Shown here piece after piece: positions 20,396 to 31,625 of a stretch of DNA of 64,000 bases. The DNA comes from Mesorhizobium sp. (GTDB lineage: Bacteria; Pseudomonadota; Alphaproteobacteria; Rhizobiales; Rhizobiaceae). Each line of letters begins with the position of its first letter. Within the stretch, counting starts at the first letter, position 1. The stretch lies in the NCBI GenBank assembly GCA_004020545.1, contig SAQE01000006.1, positions 69,157 to 133,156 of the forward strand, written 5' to 3'. The notes below the pieces were generated by a model. That model did no database searches. It was not told where the DNA came from and saw nothing but the letters and a program-made list of their open reading frames with translations. The position numbers and the translations under genes were made by a program.

Positions 20396-20761
20396 TCACG
20401 AATAGTGCGTCGACGGCCCGACATCAACCGTGCCTCACATGACTGGGCCTCGCTCGCGGCAGCGCCGGCGCGGCGTGCGATTTCCGTCGCATGCGGTGTG
20501 AGGTCGTTGACGGTTTGGCTCCGTTTCGTTCACGGCCCGCGAGCTTTCCCGGCGTCGACGTCCTTCCGCATGCCATCATTCGCGCAGGTATTCAACGCAC
20601 GGCGGAGCAACGCGCAAGCGCGCGGGGCATCTGGAAAATTGTAAGGAATTCAATGCCAGACCGCCGGTTCCGGCGCCCAAAAGCCGCATTTCGGCGTCTT
20701 TGCGGGGCCGCGCTCTGGTTACCGCCGCGCTAACGCATTCATTAAACTTTAAACGGTTGCG
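20396..20761. other. Intergenic region upstream of lexA, no gene seen
   Basis: About 365 bases between divergent kynU and lexA. Short frames exist on both strands but none has a ribosome-binding site or family-like sequence. The right end becomes AT-rich (TTCATTAAACTTTAAACGG at 20739-20757), the likely lexA promoter zone. Confidence 0.5.
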
Positions 20762-20802
20762 GAACACAACTGGAACAGATAGTGTTTGTTCTGGGTTTGT
20801 TT
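20762..20802 (+). promoter_or_regulatory. Alphaproteobacterial SOS box plus a degenerate second copy
   Basis: GAAC-N7-GAAC at 20762-20776 is an exact match to the known alphaproteobacterial LexA box (GTTC-N7-GTTC read on the other strand). Twelve bases on, GTTC-N7-GTTT at 20788-20802 is a one-mismatch second copy. Both lie 36-76 bases before the lexA ATG, where LexA autorepression would be expected. Confidence 0.85.
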
Positions 20803-20837
20803 TTCTGATTCTGGTTTCAAAACCCGTGGGGGCCGCC

Positions 20838-21572
20838 ATGCTGACGCGCAAACAACATGAACTCCTGATGTTCATACACGAACGGCTCAAGGAAAGCGGC
20901 ATTCCGCCGTCTTTTGACGAGATGAAGGAAGCCCTCGACCTGGCTTCGAAGTCGGGCATTCATCGTCTGATCACGGCGCTGGAGGAGCGTGGCTTCATTC
21001 GCCGGCTGCCCAACCGTGCGCGCGCCCTGGAAGTGCTGCGCCTGCCCGATTCGATCGCGCCTGGCCTCAATGCGGCGAGGAAGTTTTCGCCGAGCGTCAT
21101 TCAGGGGAGCCTGGGGCAAGGCGGTCTCGGCCGGCAGATCAAGCCCGCGGCGTCCTCGCGTACGCCCAGCAATGACGACGATGCCGCGCCGGCTGTGTCG
21201 ATCCCGGTGATGGGCCGTATCGCGGCCGGCGTGCCGATCGACGCCATCCAGCATCAGACGCATACGATCACGGTCCCGCCGGACATGATCGCGGGCGGTG
21301 AGCATTATGCGCTGGAGGTCAAAGGCGACTCGATGATCGAGGCCGGCATCTTCGATGGCGACACGGTCATCATCCGCAATGCCAACACCGCGAGCCCGGG
21401 CGAGATCGTGGTGGCGCTGGTCGACGACGAGGAGGCGACACTGAAGCGCTTCCGCCGCAAGGGCGCTTCGATCGCGCTTGAAGCTGCCAATCCGGCCTAT
21501 GAGACCCGCATCTTCGGGCCTGACCGGGTCAAGGTTCAAGGCAAGCTCGTAGGGCTCATCCGCCGCTATTGA
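20838..21572 (+). CDS. lexA: SOS repressor LexA
   Basis: 244 residues. N-terminal winged helix ([20 protein letters not shown], to about 68), a longer-than-E. coli linker (about 70-120), and the S24 protease domain with the Ala130-Gly131 self-cleavage site (GRIAAGVP), catalytic Ser165 (GDSMIEAG) and Lys203 (ATLKRF). RecA-stimulated cleavage releases SOS genes. ATG 20838 is the family start; the upstream in-frame extension covers the operator. Autoregulated through the GAAC-N7-GAAC box. Its 3' end overlaps the comEC remnant by 17 bases on the other strand. Confidence 0.97.
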   Translation: MLTRKQHELLMFIHERLKESGIPPSFDEMKEALDLASKSGIHRLITALEERGFIRRLPNRARALEVLRLPDSIAPGLNAARKFSPSVIQGSLGQGGLGRQIKPAASSRTPSNDDDAAPAVSIPVMGRIAAGVPIDAIQHQTHTITVPPDMIAGGEHYALEVKGDSMIEAGIFDGDTVIIRNANTASPGEIVVALVDDEEATLKRFRRKGASIALEAANPAYETRIFGPDRVKVQGKLVGLIRRY

Positions 21573-24019
21573 GTGGCTGTAGTGACTTCGCATCGGTCTT
21601 CTCAGGCCGCTGGTAAGACGCCAGCCCCCTTGCCTCGCGCGAATACCGTCGTTGCTCGTGCCAGGGCCGGTAAGGTTTTTCGACGGCATACTGGATGGCG
21701 GCGCGCGCCGTTGCCGATTGCGGATCGAAGAAGACGGCGGCGCTGCCGTCACGCGCGAGCTGGCGCTTGGTGACGACAAGGATGCGCGGATCGCGGCAAG
21801 GATTGTAGGCCGTGGCGTCGTCTATGACGATGAGGTCGGCGAAGCCGCAGGCCGGCCTGGCGCTGTTGCGATTTTCCGCCAGCGCGACAATCGCGCCGGA
21901 CGGGTGCCGGCCGATGCAGAGGTCTCCCGTGCAGTAAAAAGGCGATCCCGGTGGCAGGTCCACCGGATCGGCAATGTCCAGTGCCTCCTTGGTGAATGTT
22001 TCCGGCGGCACGATTGCCTCGGCCTTCAGCGCGCGTTTCCAGTTGTCGGTGGTGAATTCGTTGGAACGGGCACGATTGACGGCGAGCTCGCCGCCGCCGA
22101 TCGGCATCGCCACCAGATGCGCGTCCTCCGAGATCAGCACATCCGGCGTGCGGACATGCGGGATCGCCAGCACGCCCGCCAGCGCGAAGGGAACGGCCGC
22201 CAGCCTGAGCCAGGTGGTGGCCATGGTCGCGATGACGAGCGCGACCGTTACCAGCAGCACCGACTGGATCGAGATTAGCCCCACGGCGTCGACCGGCGAG
22301 CGTTCCGAGATCCACGCCGAGATCGCGATCATCGCCGTCAGGCCCTTGCCCATCACATAGAGAAACGGACCGTCGAGGCCGAATGGCATGGTCAATGCGC
22401 TCAGGACGGCGAACGGCATGACGATCAACGAGACGATGGGCATGACTGCCAGATTGGCCAGCAGGCTGAGCGGCGATACCCGCTGAAAATGCCAGACCGC
22501 AAATAATATCGTTGCGCTTCCGGCGATGAGCGACGTCAAGGCGGCGCCACCCGCTCCGACCGCCAGCTTGTGTGACATGAACCGCAGGAACGAACGCTTT
22601 GCCGGCGGCGCTCTCACCTTGTCGGCGCGGTAATCGGCCCAGCCGGCATAGGCGCCGACCAGGGCAGCGGTGGCGGCGAACGACATCTGGAAGCTCGGGC
22701 CCACCACTTCGTGCGGCGACACCAGGATGACGGCGATAGCCGAAATCGCCAGGTTGCGCATCGTCAGCGCCGCCCGGTCGAACGGCACGGCTATCAGCAT
22801 GACTGCGAGCATGATGAAACTCCGCTCGGCGGCGACCACGACGCCGGAGATGACGAGATAGGCGGCGATCGACAGCAACGCGATTGCCGCGGCGTATCTC
22901 TTCACCGGGCGCTTCGAGGAAAAATCCGGAAACAGCGCGAAGGCGCCGCGCAGCAAAAGCATGATCGTGCCGGCGACCAGCGCCATGTGCAGGCCGGAGA
23001 TCGAGATGATGTGATAGATGCCTGTCCGCCGCATCGACTCGTTGATGTCTTCAGGGATACCCGCGCGAACGCCGACGATCAGCGCCGCGGCGATCTCGCC
23101 TTCGGGACCGCCGACGGTGCTTCTGATGTGATCGGCAATGTTTTCGCGCGCATTCTAGATGGTAGAGTTGATGCTCGTCCCGGCGGGCGGGTCGGTTACC
23201 GAAACGACTTTTGGATCGCCGAGGAAAAAGCCGCTGGCGCCAATGCCGGAGAAATAACTGTCGAAGGAAAAGTCATAGCTTTCGGGGCGGACCGGTCCGG
23301 TCGGTGGCAACAGCCGGGCATAGCCCGTTACCAGGGACCCCGGCCTTCATGTCGGAGGGTATGCTGCGCGCCGAGAGCCTGATGCGATCCGGCGCATAGC
23401 GCAGTTTTGGATGCGCGGTCGAGACAAGATCGATGGTCAGGCGCACCCGGCCGTTGGCCATTTCTTCGGCGGCGACGAGACGCCCCGTCAGCCGCGTCTG
23501 GATTTCGGAGCCGAGCATCGGCGTAGCGACCCGCCATGTCTCGACCTTCGCGGCGACAAAGCCCAAGGCGCAAAACAGCGCCGCCATGAAGGCGAGATGC
23601 GTCTTGGGCCAGGAACGCGAAACCGCCGCGCAGACAGCCATCAGCACCAGCGTCGCCAGCGGCCTGTAAAGATCCGGCTCGGCGTTCAAGGAAAAATAAA
23701 GGATGACGCCGGCGCCCAGGAACACCGGCACCAGCAGGAAGCCGATGCCGCGGTCGAGCTCGGTCGCAGCGGCTTCGGACACGCTCAGGCGAAAGGCGGA
23801 AAAGGAAGCACGGCGGAACTGCCTGCGGATCCGGTCGATGGTTGCCGACTGAGGCGGCTGCAGGGAGACGTCGCCGTCCGGCGGCAAAATCTCCGGAGCC
23901 GGCCGCGGCACCGGAACCGAAACCGGCGTCGCCTCGAACGGCGCGGCAAACAGCAGGCGCTCGCTGACGCCAGCCGTCGTCCCCTCACCCTCCTCCGCGC
24001 CCCGGCCACGTCCAGCCAT
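21556..24019 (-). pseudogene. comEC: comEC/rec2 DNA-uptake channel, broken by frameshift and stop
   Basis: Read from 24019, the first 230 or so codons give a ComEC N-terminus (two membrane spans, then an OB-like DUF4131 region with TRLTGRLVAAEE). In DMKAG (around 23335-23345) one extra base in a GGGG or CCC run shifts the frame; in the shifted frame the family sequence continues as LVTGYARLLPPTGPVRPESY and SGIGASGFFLGD. That frame then meets a TAG at about 23155-23157, after which NARENIADHIRSTVGGPEGE and the competence core (RRTGIYHIISISGLHMALVAG at 23034 downward, in parts) are intact to the stop at 21556. Two independent lesions make a true pseudogene more likely than a sequencing slip. 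The intact gene would encode about 810 residues. Confidence 0.85.
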
Positions 24020-24120
24020 CGGGTCTGCCCCTTGCGCCCCAGACCTCCTATGCTACATGAACGCCCGTCGGGCGAAAGTCCGCGCATTCACGCCCGCTTC
24101 CGTGCCACTCCGAGAGTTCC

Positions 24121-25545
24121 ATGTCCGACAAGGTTGTCACCCGTTTTGCCCCCTCGCCCACCGGCTACCTGCACATCGGCGGGGCGCGCACGGCGCTGTT
24201 CAACTGGCTCTACGCCAGGCACACGGGCGGCACGATGCTGCTGCGCATCGAAGACACCGACCGCGAGCGCTCAACCGAGGCGGCCACGGCCGCCATCCTC
24301 GACGGACTGACCTGGCTGGGCCTGTCATGGGACGGCGAGGCCGTATCGCAGTTCGAGCGCGCGCCGCGCCACCGCGAGGTTGCCGAGGAGCTCGTGCGTC
24401 TCGGCAAGGCCTACTACAGCTATGAGACGCCCGCCGAGTTGGAGGCCATGCGCGAGGCAGCGCGCGCCAAGGGTCTGCCGCCGCGCTACAACGGCCAGTG
24501 GCGCGACCGCGACCCGTCAGAGGCGCCTCCTGGCGTCAAGGGCGCCATCCGCATCAAGGCGCCAACGGAGGGTGAAACCGTCGTGCACGACCGTGTGCAG
24601 GGCGAGGTGCGCTTTCCGAACAAGGATCTTGACGACTTCATCATCCTGCGCTCCGACGGCAACCCGACCTACATGCATGCCGTCGTCGTTGACGATCACG
24701 ACATGGGCGTCACCCACATCATCCGTGGCGACGACCACCTCACCAACGCGGCGCGCCAGACCGTGATCTATAACGCCATGGGCTGGGACGTGCCGTCGAT
24801 GTCGCACATCCCGCTGATCCACGGTGCCGACGGGGCGAAACTGTCAAAGCGCCACGGCGCGCTCGGCGTCGAGGCCTATCGTGCGATGGGCTATCTGCCC
24901 GAGGCCCTGCTCAACTATCTGGCCAGGCTCGGCTGGAGCCACGGCGATGACGAGGTGATGTCGATCAAGGACATGATCGCCTGGTTCGACATCGGCGACG
25001 TCAACAAGGGAGCCGCCCGCTTCGATTTCGCCAAGCTCGAGGCGCTGAACGGCGTCCACATGCGCAAGATGGACGACAAGGGCCTGTTCGACATTTTCGT
25101 CGCCACCTTGCCCTATCTCGAAGGCGGTCCGGCGCTCGCGGCAAAGCTCGACGACAAGCGCAAGGCCCAATTGCTTGCCGCCATGCCTGGCCTCAAGGAG
25201 CGCGCGAAGACGCTGGTCGAGCTCGTCGATGGAGCCGCCTTCCTGTTTGCCGAACGGCCATTGGCCTTGGACGAGAAGGCCGCGGGCCTGCTCGGCGGTG
25301 ACGCGCGCGCCATTCTGCGCGGCGCCCATGCGGCGCTCGCAGCCATCTCCGGCGAATGGAGTGCCGCAACCGCCGAGGCTGCCATCCGCGGCTTTGCACA
25401 GGCCGGCGGCCACAAGCTCGGCGTCGTGGCCCAGCCGCTGAGAGCCGCGCTTACCGGCCGCAGCACCTCGCCCGGTGTGTTCGACGTGCTTGCCGTGTTG
25501 GGACGCGACGAAAGTCTAGCGCGGATTGGAGATCGAATCGATTAG
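24121..25545 (+). CDS. gltX: Glutamyl-tRNA synthetase
   Basis: 474 residues. Charges tRNA with glutamate. Class I marks: [19 protein letters not shown] (HIGH-type) at the N-terminus and the KLSKRHG (KMSKS-type) loop near residue 241. Normal length. Many alphaproteobacteria have a second GltX and mischarge tRNA-Gln, corrected by GatCAB, whose A and C subunits are also encoded in this window. Divergent from the comEC remnant with about 100 bases between. Confidence 0.96.
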   Translation: MSDKVVTRFAPSPTGYLHIGGARTALFNWLYARHTGGTMLLRIEDTDRERSTEAATAAILDGLTWLGLSWDGEAVSQFERAPRHREVAEELVRLGKAYYSYETPAELEAMREAARAKGLPPRYNGQWRDRDPSEAPPGVKGAIRIKAPTEGETVVHDRVQGEVRFPNKDLDDFIILRSDGNPTYMHAVVVDDHDMGVTHIIRGDDHLTNAARQTVIYNAMGWDVPSMSHIPLIHGADGAKLSKRHGALGVEAYRAMGYLPEALLNYLARLGWSHGDDEVMSIKDMIAWFDIGDVNKGAARFDFAKLEALNGVHMRKMDDKGLFDIFVATLPYLEGGPALAAKLDDKRKAQLLAAMPGLKERAKTLVELVDGAAFLFAERPLALDEKAAGLLGGDARAILRGAHAALAAISGEWSAATAEAAIRGFAQAGGHKLGVVAQPLRAALTGRSTSPGVFDVLAVLGRDESLARIGDRID

Positions 25546-25598
25546 GAGCGAACTGGCCCAAAAAGATTGGCATTGAAAGGTGTGTTTCGCAGTGCAAC

Positions 25599-25616
25599 AT
25601 TGGGCCTTGGCCCAAT
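25599..25616 (+). terminator. Short perfect hairpin between gltX and gltA
   Basis: ATTGGGCC-TT-GGCCCAAT, an 8-bp perfect stem with a 2-base centre, 54 bases after the gltX stop. No T-run follows. Could be a weak terminator or an operator; position favours separating gltX from gltA. Confidence 0.45.
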
Positions 25617-25726
25617 CTGGCACGCACCTCCTAAAATGCGGTGGTAAGTTCGCGCATTCCGGTGATTTCGACGTGTCGTTTGCAGGAATTGCCTTGCCGG
25701 CATGAGGAGACATAAAGGAGTTTGCA

Positions 25727-27055
<1,329 letters not shown>

Positions 27056-27065
27056 GAATAGGGAA

Positions 27066-28299
<1,234 letters not shown>

Positions 28300-28310
<11 letters not shown>

Positions 28311-29208
28311 CAGCCGACTCCGCCGCGGGGAACCCAATGATGAAGAGGCCCAGCGCGTTGGCTCGCGACAATGTCGTCGGACCCTCGAGAATGAGCGAGC
28401 GACCCGCCTCGACGGCGATGCCGGCCAAGCCGGCGGCATGCGCGGCCTCGACCGTCTGCGGACCTATCGAAGGCAAGTCGGCGCGCAATTCCTGACCAGG
28501 CTTGGCGCATTTGACGAGGACGCCGCGCGTCTTTCCGGCGAGCCTGCCGTGCCCGCGCAATTCGCGCGTCCTTTCGAGCAGGCCCTTTGTGCCTTCGATG
28601 CCTTCCAACGCGATGGCCCGGCCGCCGATAGCGACAGCCGCTTGGCCGATATCCAGCGCGCCAATGGCCTTGGCCGCCGCGCGTCCCGCTTCGATATCGC
28701 GCCAATCCGATTGCTTTGGTCCCGCGGCCGTGAGCGTGCCCTCGGCGGCGGCAAGGTCGGGAACGATCTGATGCGCGCCGACGACCGTGATTCCGCGCTT
28801 CTCCAGCCCGCGCGTGAGGACCTTCAAAAGCCCGTCGTCGCCACGCGCCAGCGCCACGATCACGGAGGGGATTATCGCCAGCAGACCGAAAGTCGGGCGT
28901 ATCCTGGCAAGCTGCGGCCTGCGCCTGATCTCGCCGGCAAGGACCAGATGGCTGATGCCCCGGCGTTTCAGCAAGGGAAGCAGCAAGCCGATGTCTTCCA
29001 GCGCCAGTGTCGCCAGCTCATAAGCGGCGAAGTCCGCTTCGCGATCCACCTCGCCATCGACGAGGACGATAAAAGGCGAATGTCCCTGCCTGACCAAGCT
29101 TTCCGCCACTTCCACCGGCAGGCTGCCGCCACCGGCGATGATGCCGACCCTGGAGCCCGGCGCAAGTTCGAGGTGCGGGCTGGCGACGTCAGCCTTCGTC
29201 ATCGCCAT
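28300..29208 (-). CDS. lpxI: UDP-2,3-diacylglucosamine diphosphatase, LpxI type
   Basis: About 302 residues. Hydrolyses UDP-2,3-diacylglucosamine to lipid X; LpxI is the alphaproteobacterial replacement for LpxH. Seen: RVGIIAGGGSLPVEVAESL at the N-terminus, GISHLVLAGEIRRRPQL, GDDGLLKVLTRGLEKRG (long mid motif), VGAHQIVPDL and C-terminal KCAKPGQELRADLPSIGPQTV. ATG 29208 or 29202 are equally possible; both overlap the lpxA stop (29189). Encoded between lpxA and lpxB in the lipid A operon. Confidence 0.93.
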
Positions 29209-30025
29209 TGTCGTCGTCGCCGCCACCCTTGAGTGACGGGACGGCAAAGTGCCGCTTGCCGCGGCTGGTGATGAAATCGATGATCTTCATGGCCGTTGGC
29301 GACGAGGCGAATTCCACCTTGGCGATTTCCACGTTCTCGCCGACGGTGCGGGAGCGGTCGAAAATCGTCCTGTAAGCCTTGCGCAGCAGGTAGATCTCGG
29401 CGCGCGGCAGTCCCGAACGCTTCAGGCCGATGATGTTGAGGCCGCGCAGGCTGGCGCGATTGCCGACGGCGATGGCATAGGGGATGACGTCGCCGACAAA
29501 GGCCGAGCACCCACCGAGAAAGGCGTTGTCGCCGACACGCACGAATTGATGAACGGCGCTGAGACCGCCGATATAGACGTTGTCGCCGATCTCGCAGTGC
29601 CCCCCGAGGGTCGCCCCATTGGCGAAGGTAGCGTTCTTGCCGACGACGCAGTCATGGGCGATGTGCGCGTAAGCGAGGAAATTGCCGTTGTCTCCGACGG
29701 TCGTCTCGCCGCGACTGGTATCCGTGCCGACATGCATGGTGACGCCTTCACGGATGGTGCAATTCTCGCCGATGACCAGCGTGGTGCGTCCACCCTTGTG
29801 CTTGGTGTTCTGCGGCGGCGCTCCCAGCGTCGCCATCGGATAGACCTTGGTCGAGGCGCCGATGGTAGTCGCGCCGATCACCGCGACATGGCTGACCAGT
29901 TCGGCACGGTCACCAATCACCGCGTCGGCGCTGACATGGCAGAACGGCCCGATGCTGACGCCTTCGCCGAGTTGGGCGCCGTCTTCGACGACCGCTGAGG
30001 GATGGATTGATGTCTGGATTTTCAT
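29189..30025 (-). CDS. lpxA: UDP-N-acetylglucosamine O-acyltransferase
   Basis: 278 residues. First lipid A step: transfers 3-hydroxyacyl from ACP to UDP-GlcNAc. A left-handed beta-helix of hexapeptide repeats (IGPFCHVSADAVIGDRAEL) runs over about the first 185 residues, with the catalytic His in YAHIAHDCVVGKNATFAN, followed by the helical C-terminus. ATG 30025 (MKIQTSIHPSAVVEDG) is preferred to one six bases upstream. Confidence 0.96.
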   Translation of the reverse strand: MKIQTSIHPSAVVEDGAQLGEGVSIGPFCHVSADAVIGDRAELVSHVAVIGATTIGASTKVYPMATLGAPPQNTKHKGGRTTLVIGENCTIREGVTMHVGTDTSRGETTVGDNGNFLAYAHIAHDCVVGKNATFANGATLGGHCEIGDNVYIGGLSAVHQFVRVGDNAFLGGCSAFVGDVIPYAIAVGNRASLRGLNIIGLKRSGLPRAEIYLLRKAYRTIFDRSRTVGENVEIAKVEFASSPTAMKIIDFITSRGKRHFAVPSLKGGGDDDNGDDEG

Positions 30026-30040
30026 AAGCATTTCAAACCG

Positions 30041-30499
30041 TCACCCGGCAACCATGGCCGAGATCTCGGCCTCCGCCGCCTTCGCGCCGTCCACCGTGGC
30101 CTCGCAGGCGAATTTGAGCAGGTTGCCGCGCATCTTGATTTTCTTGACGTGGATCTTCAACTGGTCGCCTGGACCGACCGGCTTGCGGAATTTCGCGTTG
30201 TCGATGGTGAGGAAGTAAACCAGCGACGGCTTTTCCGTATTGAGGCTGCGGATGCAGATCGCGCCGGCCGTCTGAGCCATGGCCTCGATGATCAAGACGC
30301 CCGGCATCACCGGCTGTTCCGGGAAATGACCCTGGAAATGCGGCTCGTTGATTGTCACGTTCTTGATGCCGACGGCCGAGTCGTTGCCGTCGATATCGAC
30401 GATGCGGTCGATCATCAGGAACGGATAGCGGTGTGGCAGGAGCTTCATGAGCCCCATGATGTCGACCGCCTCGAGTGTCGTCGCCACCATGTCAGCCAT
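30041..30499 (-). CDS. fabZ: 3-hydroxyacyl-[ACP] dehydratase FabZ
   Basis: 152 residues. Dehydrates 3-hydroxyacyl-ACP in fatty-acid elongation, and so competes with LpxA/LpxD for substrate. Hot-dog fold marks: [14 protein letters not shown] with catalytic His in [19 protein letters not shown] and Glu following. Start ATG 30499 ([13 protein letters not shown]) overlaps the lpxD stop by eight bases. Confidence 0.96.
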   Translation of the reverse strand: MADMVATTLEAVDIMGLMKLLPHRYPFLMIDRIVDIDGNDSAVGIKNVTINEPHFQGHFPEQPVMPGVLIIEAMAQTAGAICIRSLNTEKPSLVYFLTIDNAKFRKPVGPGDQLKIHVKKIKMRGNLLKFACEATVDGAKAAEAEISAMVAG

Positions 30500-31547
30500 T
30501 TCCGTCGCCCTGCTTGCGGCTCTTGGCAAACCTGCGCAGCATGGCGATCTCGCGCAAAGCTTCGGCCATCGGCTGTGCCGGATAGCCTGCCCATATCTCG
30601 CCCGCCGGCACGTTGCTCATGAATCCGCTTCTCGCTGCAAGCTTGGCCCCAGGCCCTATGGTCAAATGATCGGCGAGACCGACGCCGCCGCCCATGGTGA
30701 CGCCGTCGCCGACGACGACGGAACCGGAAATACCCGAAAGCCCGGCTATAATGCAATTGCGGCCGATGCGAACATTGTGAGCGATCTGTACCAGATTGTC
30801 GATCTTGGTGCCTTGTCCGATGATGGTGTCCGACATCGCGCCGCGATCGACGGTGGTGTTCGAGCCGATCTCGACATCGTCCTGGATGATGACGCGGCCG
30901 ATTTGCGGCACGCGCTCGGGTCCCTTGGCGCCGCCCACGAAGCCGAAGCCATCCTGGCCGATCCTGGCGCCGCCATGGATGATGACCCGGTTGCCGATCA
31001 GCGCATACTGGATGCTGGCGCCCGGGCCGACATAGCCGTCGCGGCCGATCCTGCAGGAACGGCCAATGACGGCGTGAGGCGCGATGACAGTGCCGCCGCC
31101 AACGGAGACACCGGGGCCGATCACCGCGCCGGCCTCGATGATCGCACCGGTTTCGACATGCGCTGACGGATCGATATGCGCCTGCGGCGAAATGCCGGTT
31201 TCGCCTGTCATCGGCCCTGGAGTGGCGGCCTGTGGAAACAGCAGCCGCCCGACCATGGCGAAGGCCTGTTGCGGCCGCGGATGCACCAGCACCGCGATCC
31301 CCTGCGGCGCTCTGCTGGCAAAGTCGGCGGGACACAGAACCGCAGCGGCCCTGAGCGATTGCATCAGGGCGACATTGCGCTTGCCGTCAACGAACACGAG
31401 CGCACCATCGCCGCCCTCATTGGCGGGCGCCAACGCTTCGATGGCAACATCGGCCCGTGAGGAATCGACGAGATTGGCGCCGGTCAGATTCGCGACTTCG
31501 CCAGCCGTATACCGGCGTGAAGGCGCGAAGAACACCGGATCGGTCAT
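30492..31547 (-). CDS. lpxD: UDP-3-O-acylglucosamine N-acyltransferase
   Basis: 351 residues. Adds the second 3-hydroxyacyl chain in lipid A synthesis. N-terminal uridine-binding domain (about 1-105, [10 protein letters not shown] and VFVDGKRN), then hexapeptide repeats ([20 protein letters not shown]) with the catalytic His in [12 protein letters not shown], and a C-terminal helix ([12 protein letters not shown]). Downstream of bamA as in most Gram-negatives. Confidence 0.97.
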   Translation of the reverse strand: MTDPVFFAPSRRYTAGEVANLTGANLVDSSRADVAIEALAPANEGGDGALVFVDGKRNVALMQSLRAAAVLCPADFASRAPQGIAVLVHPRPQQAFAMVGRLLFPQAATPGPMTGETGISPQAHIDPSAHVETGAIIEAGAVIGPGVSVGGGTVIAPHAVIGRSCRIGRDGYVGPGASIQYALIGNRVIIHGGARIGQDGFGFVGGAKGPERVPQIGRVIIQDDVEIGSNTTVDRGAMSDTIIGQGTKIDNLVQIAHNVRIGRNCIIAGLSGISGSVVVGDGVTMGGGVGLADHLTIGPGAKLAARSGFMSNVPAGEIWAGYPAQPMAEALREIAMLRRFAKSRKQGDGNG

Positions 31548-31583
31548 TCCACAAACATTATCCAGCTAGGTCGGATCAGTCTC

Positions 31584-31608
31584 TTCCGGGCCACCTGGCG
31601 GCCCGGAA
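31584..31608 (-). terminator. Hairpin between bamA and lpxD
   Basis: Perfect 9-bp stem TTCCGGGCC / GGCCCGGAA with a 7-base loop, 18 bases past the bamA stop on the minus strand. No T-run on either side, so partial termination or mRNA processing between the abundant BamA message and the lpx genes is more likely than a full stop. Confidence 0.5.
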
Positions 31609-31625
31609 ATATCGTAACCCGCGGA

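Noticed and set aside
20405-20733. Small coding genes before lexA
   Set aside because: No ribosome-binding site, atypical composition and overlap of several alternative frames.
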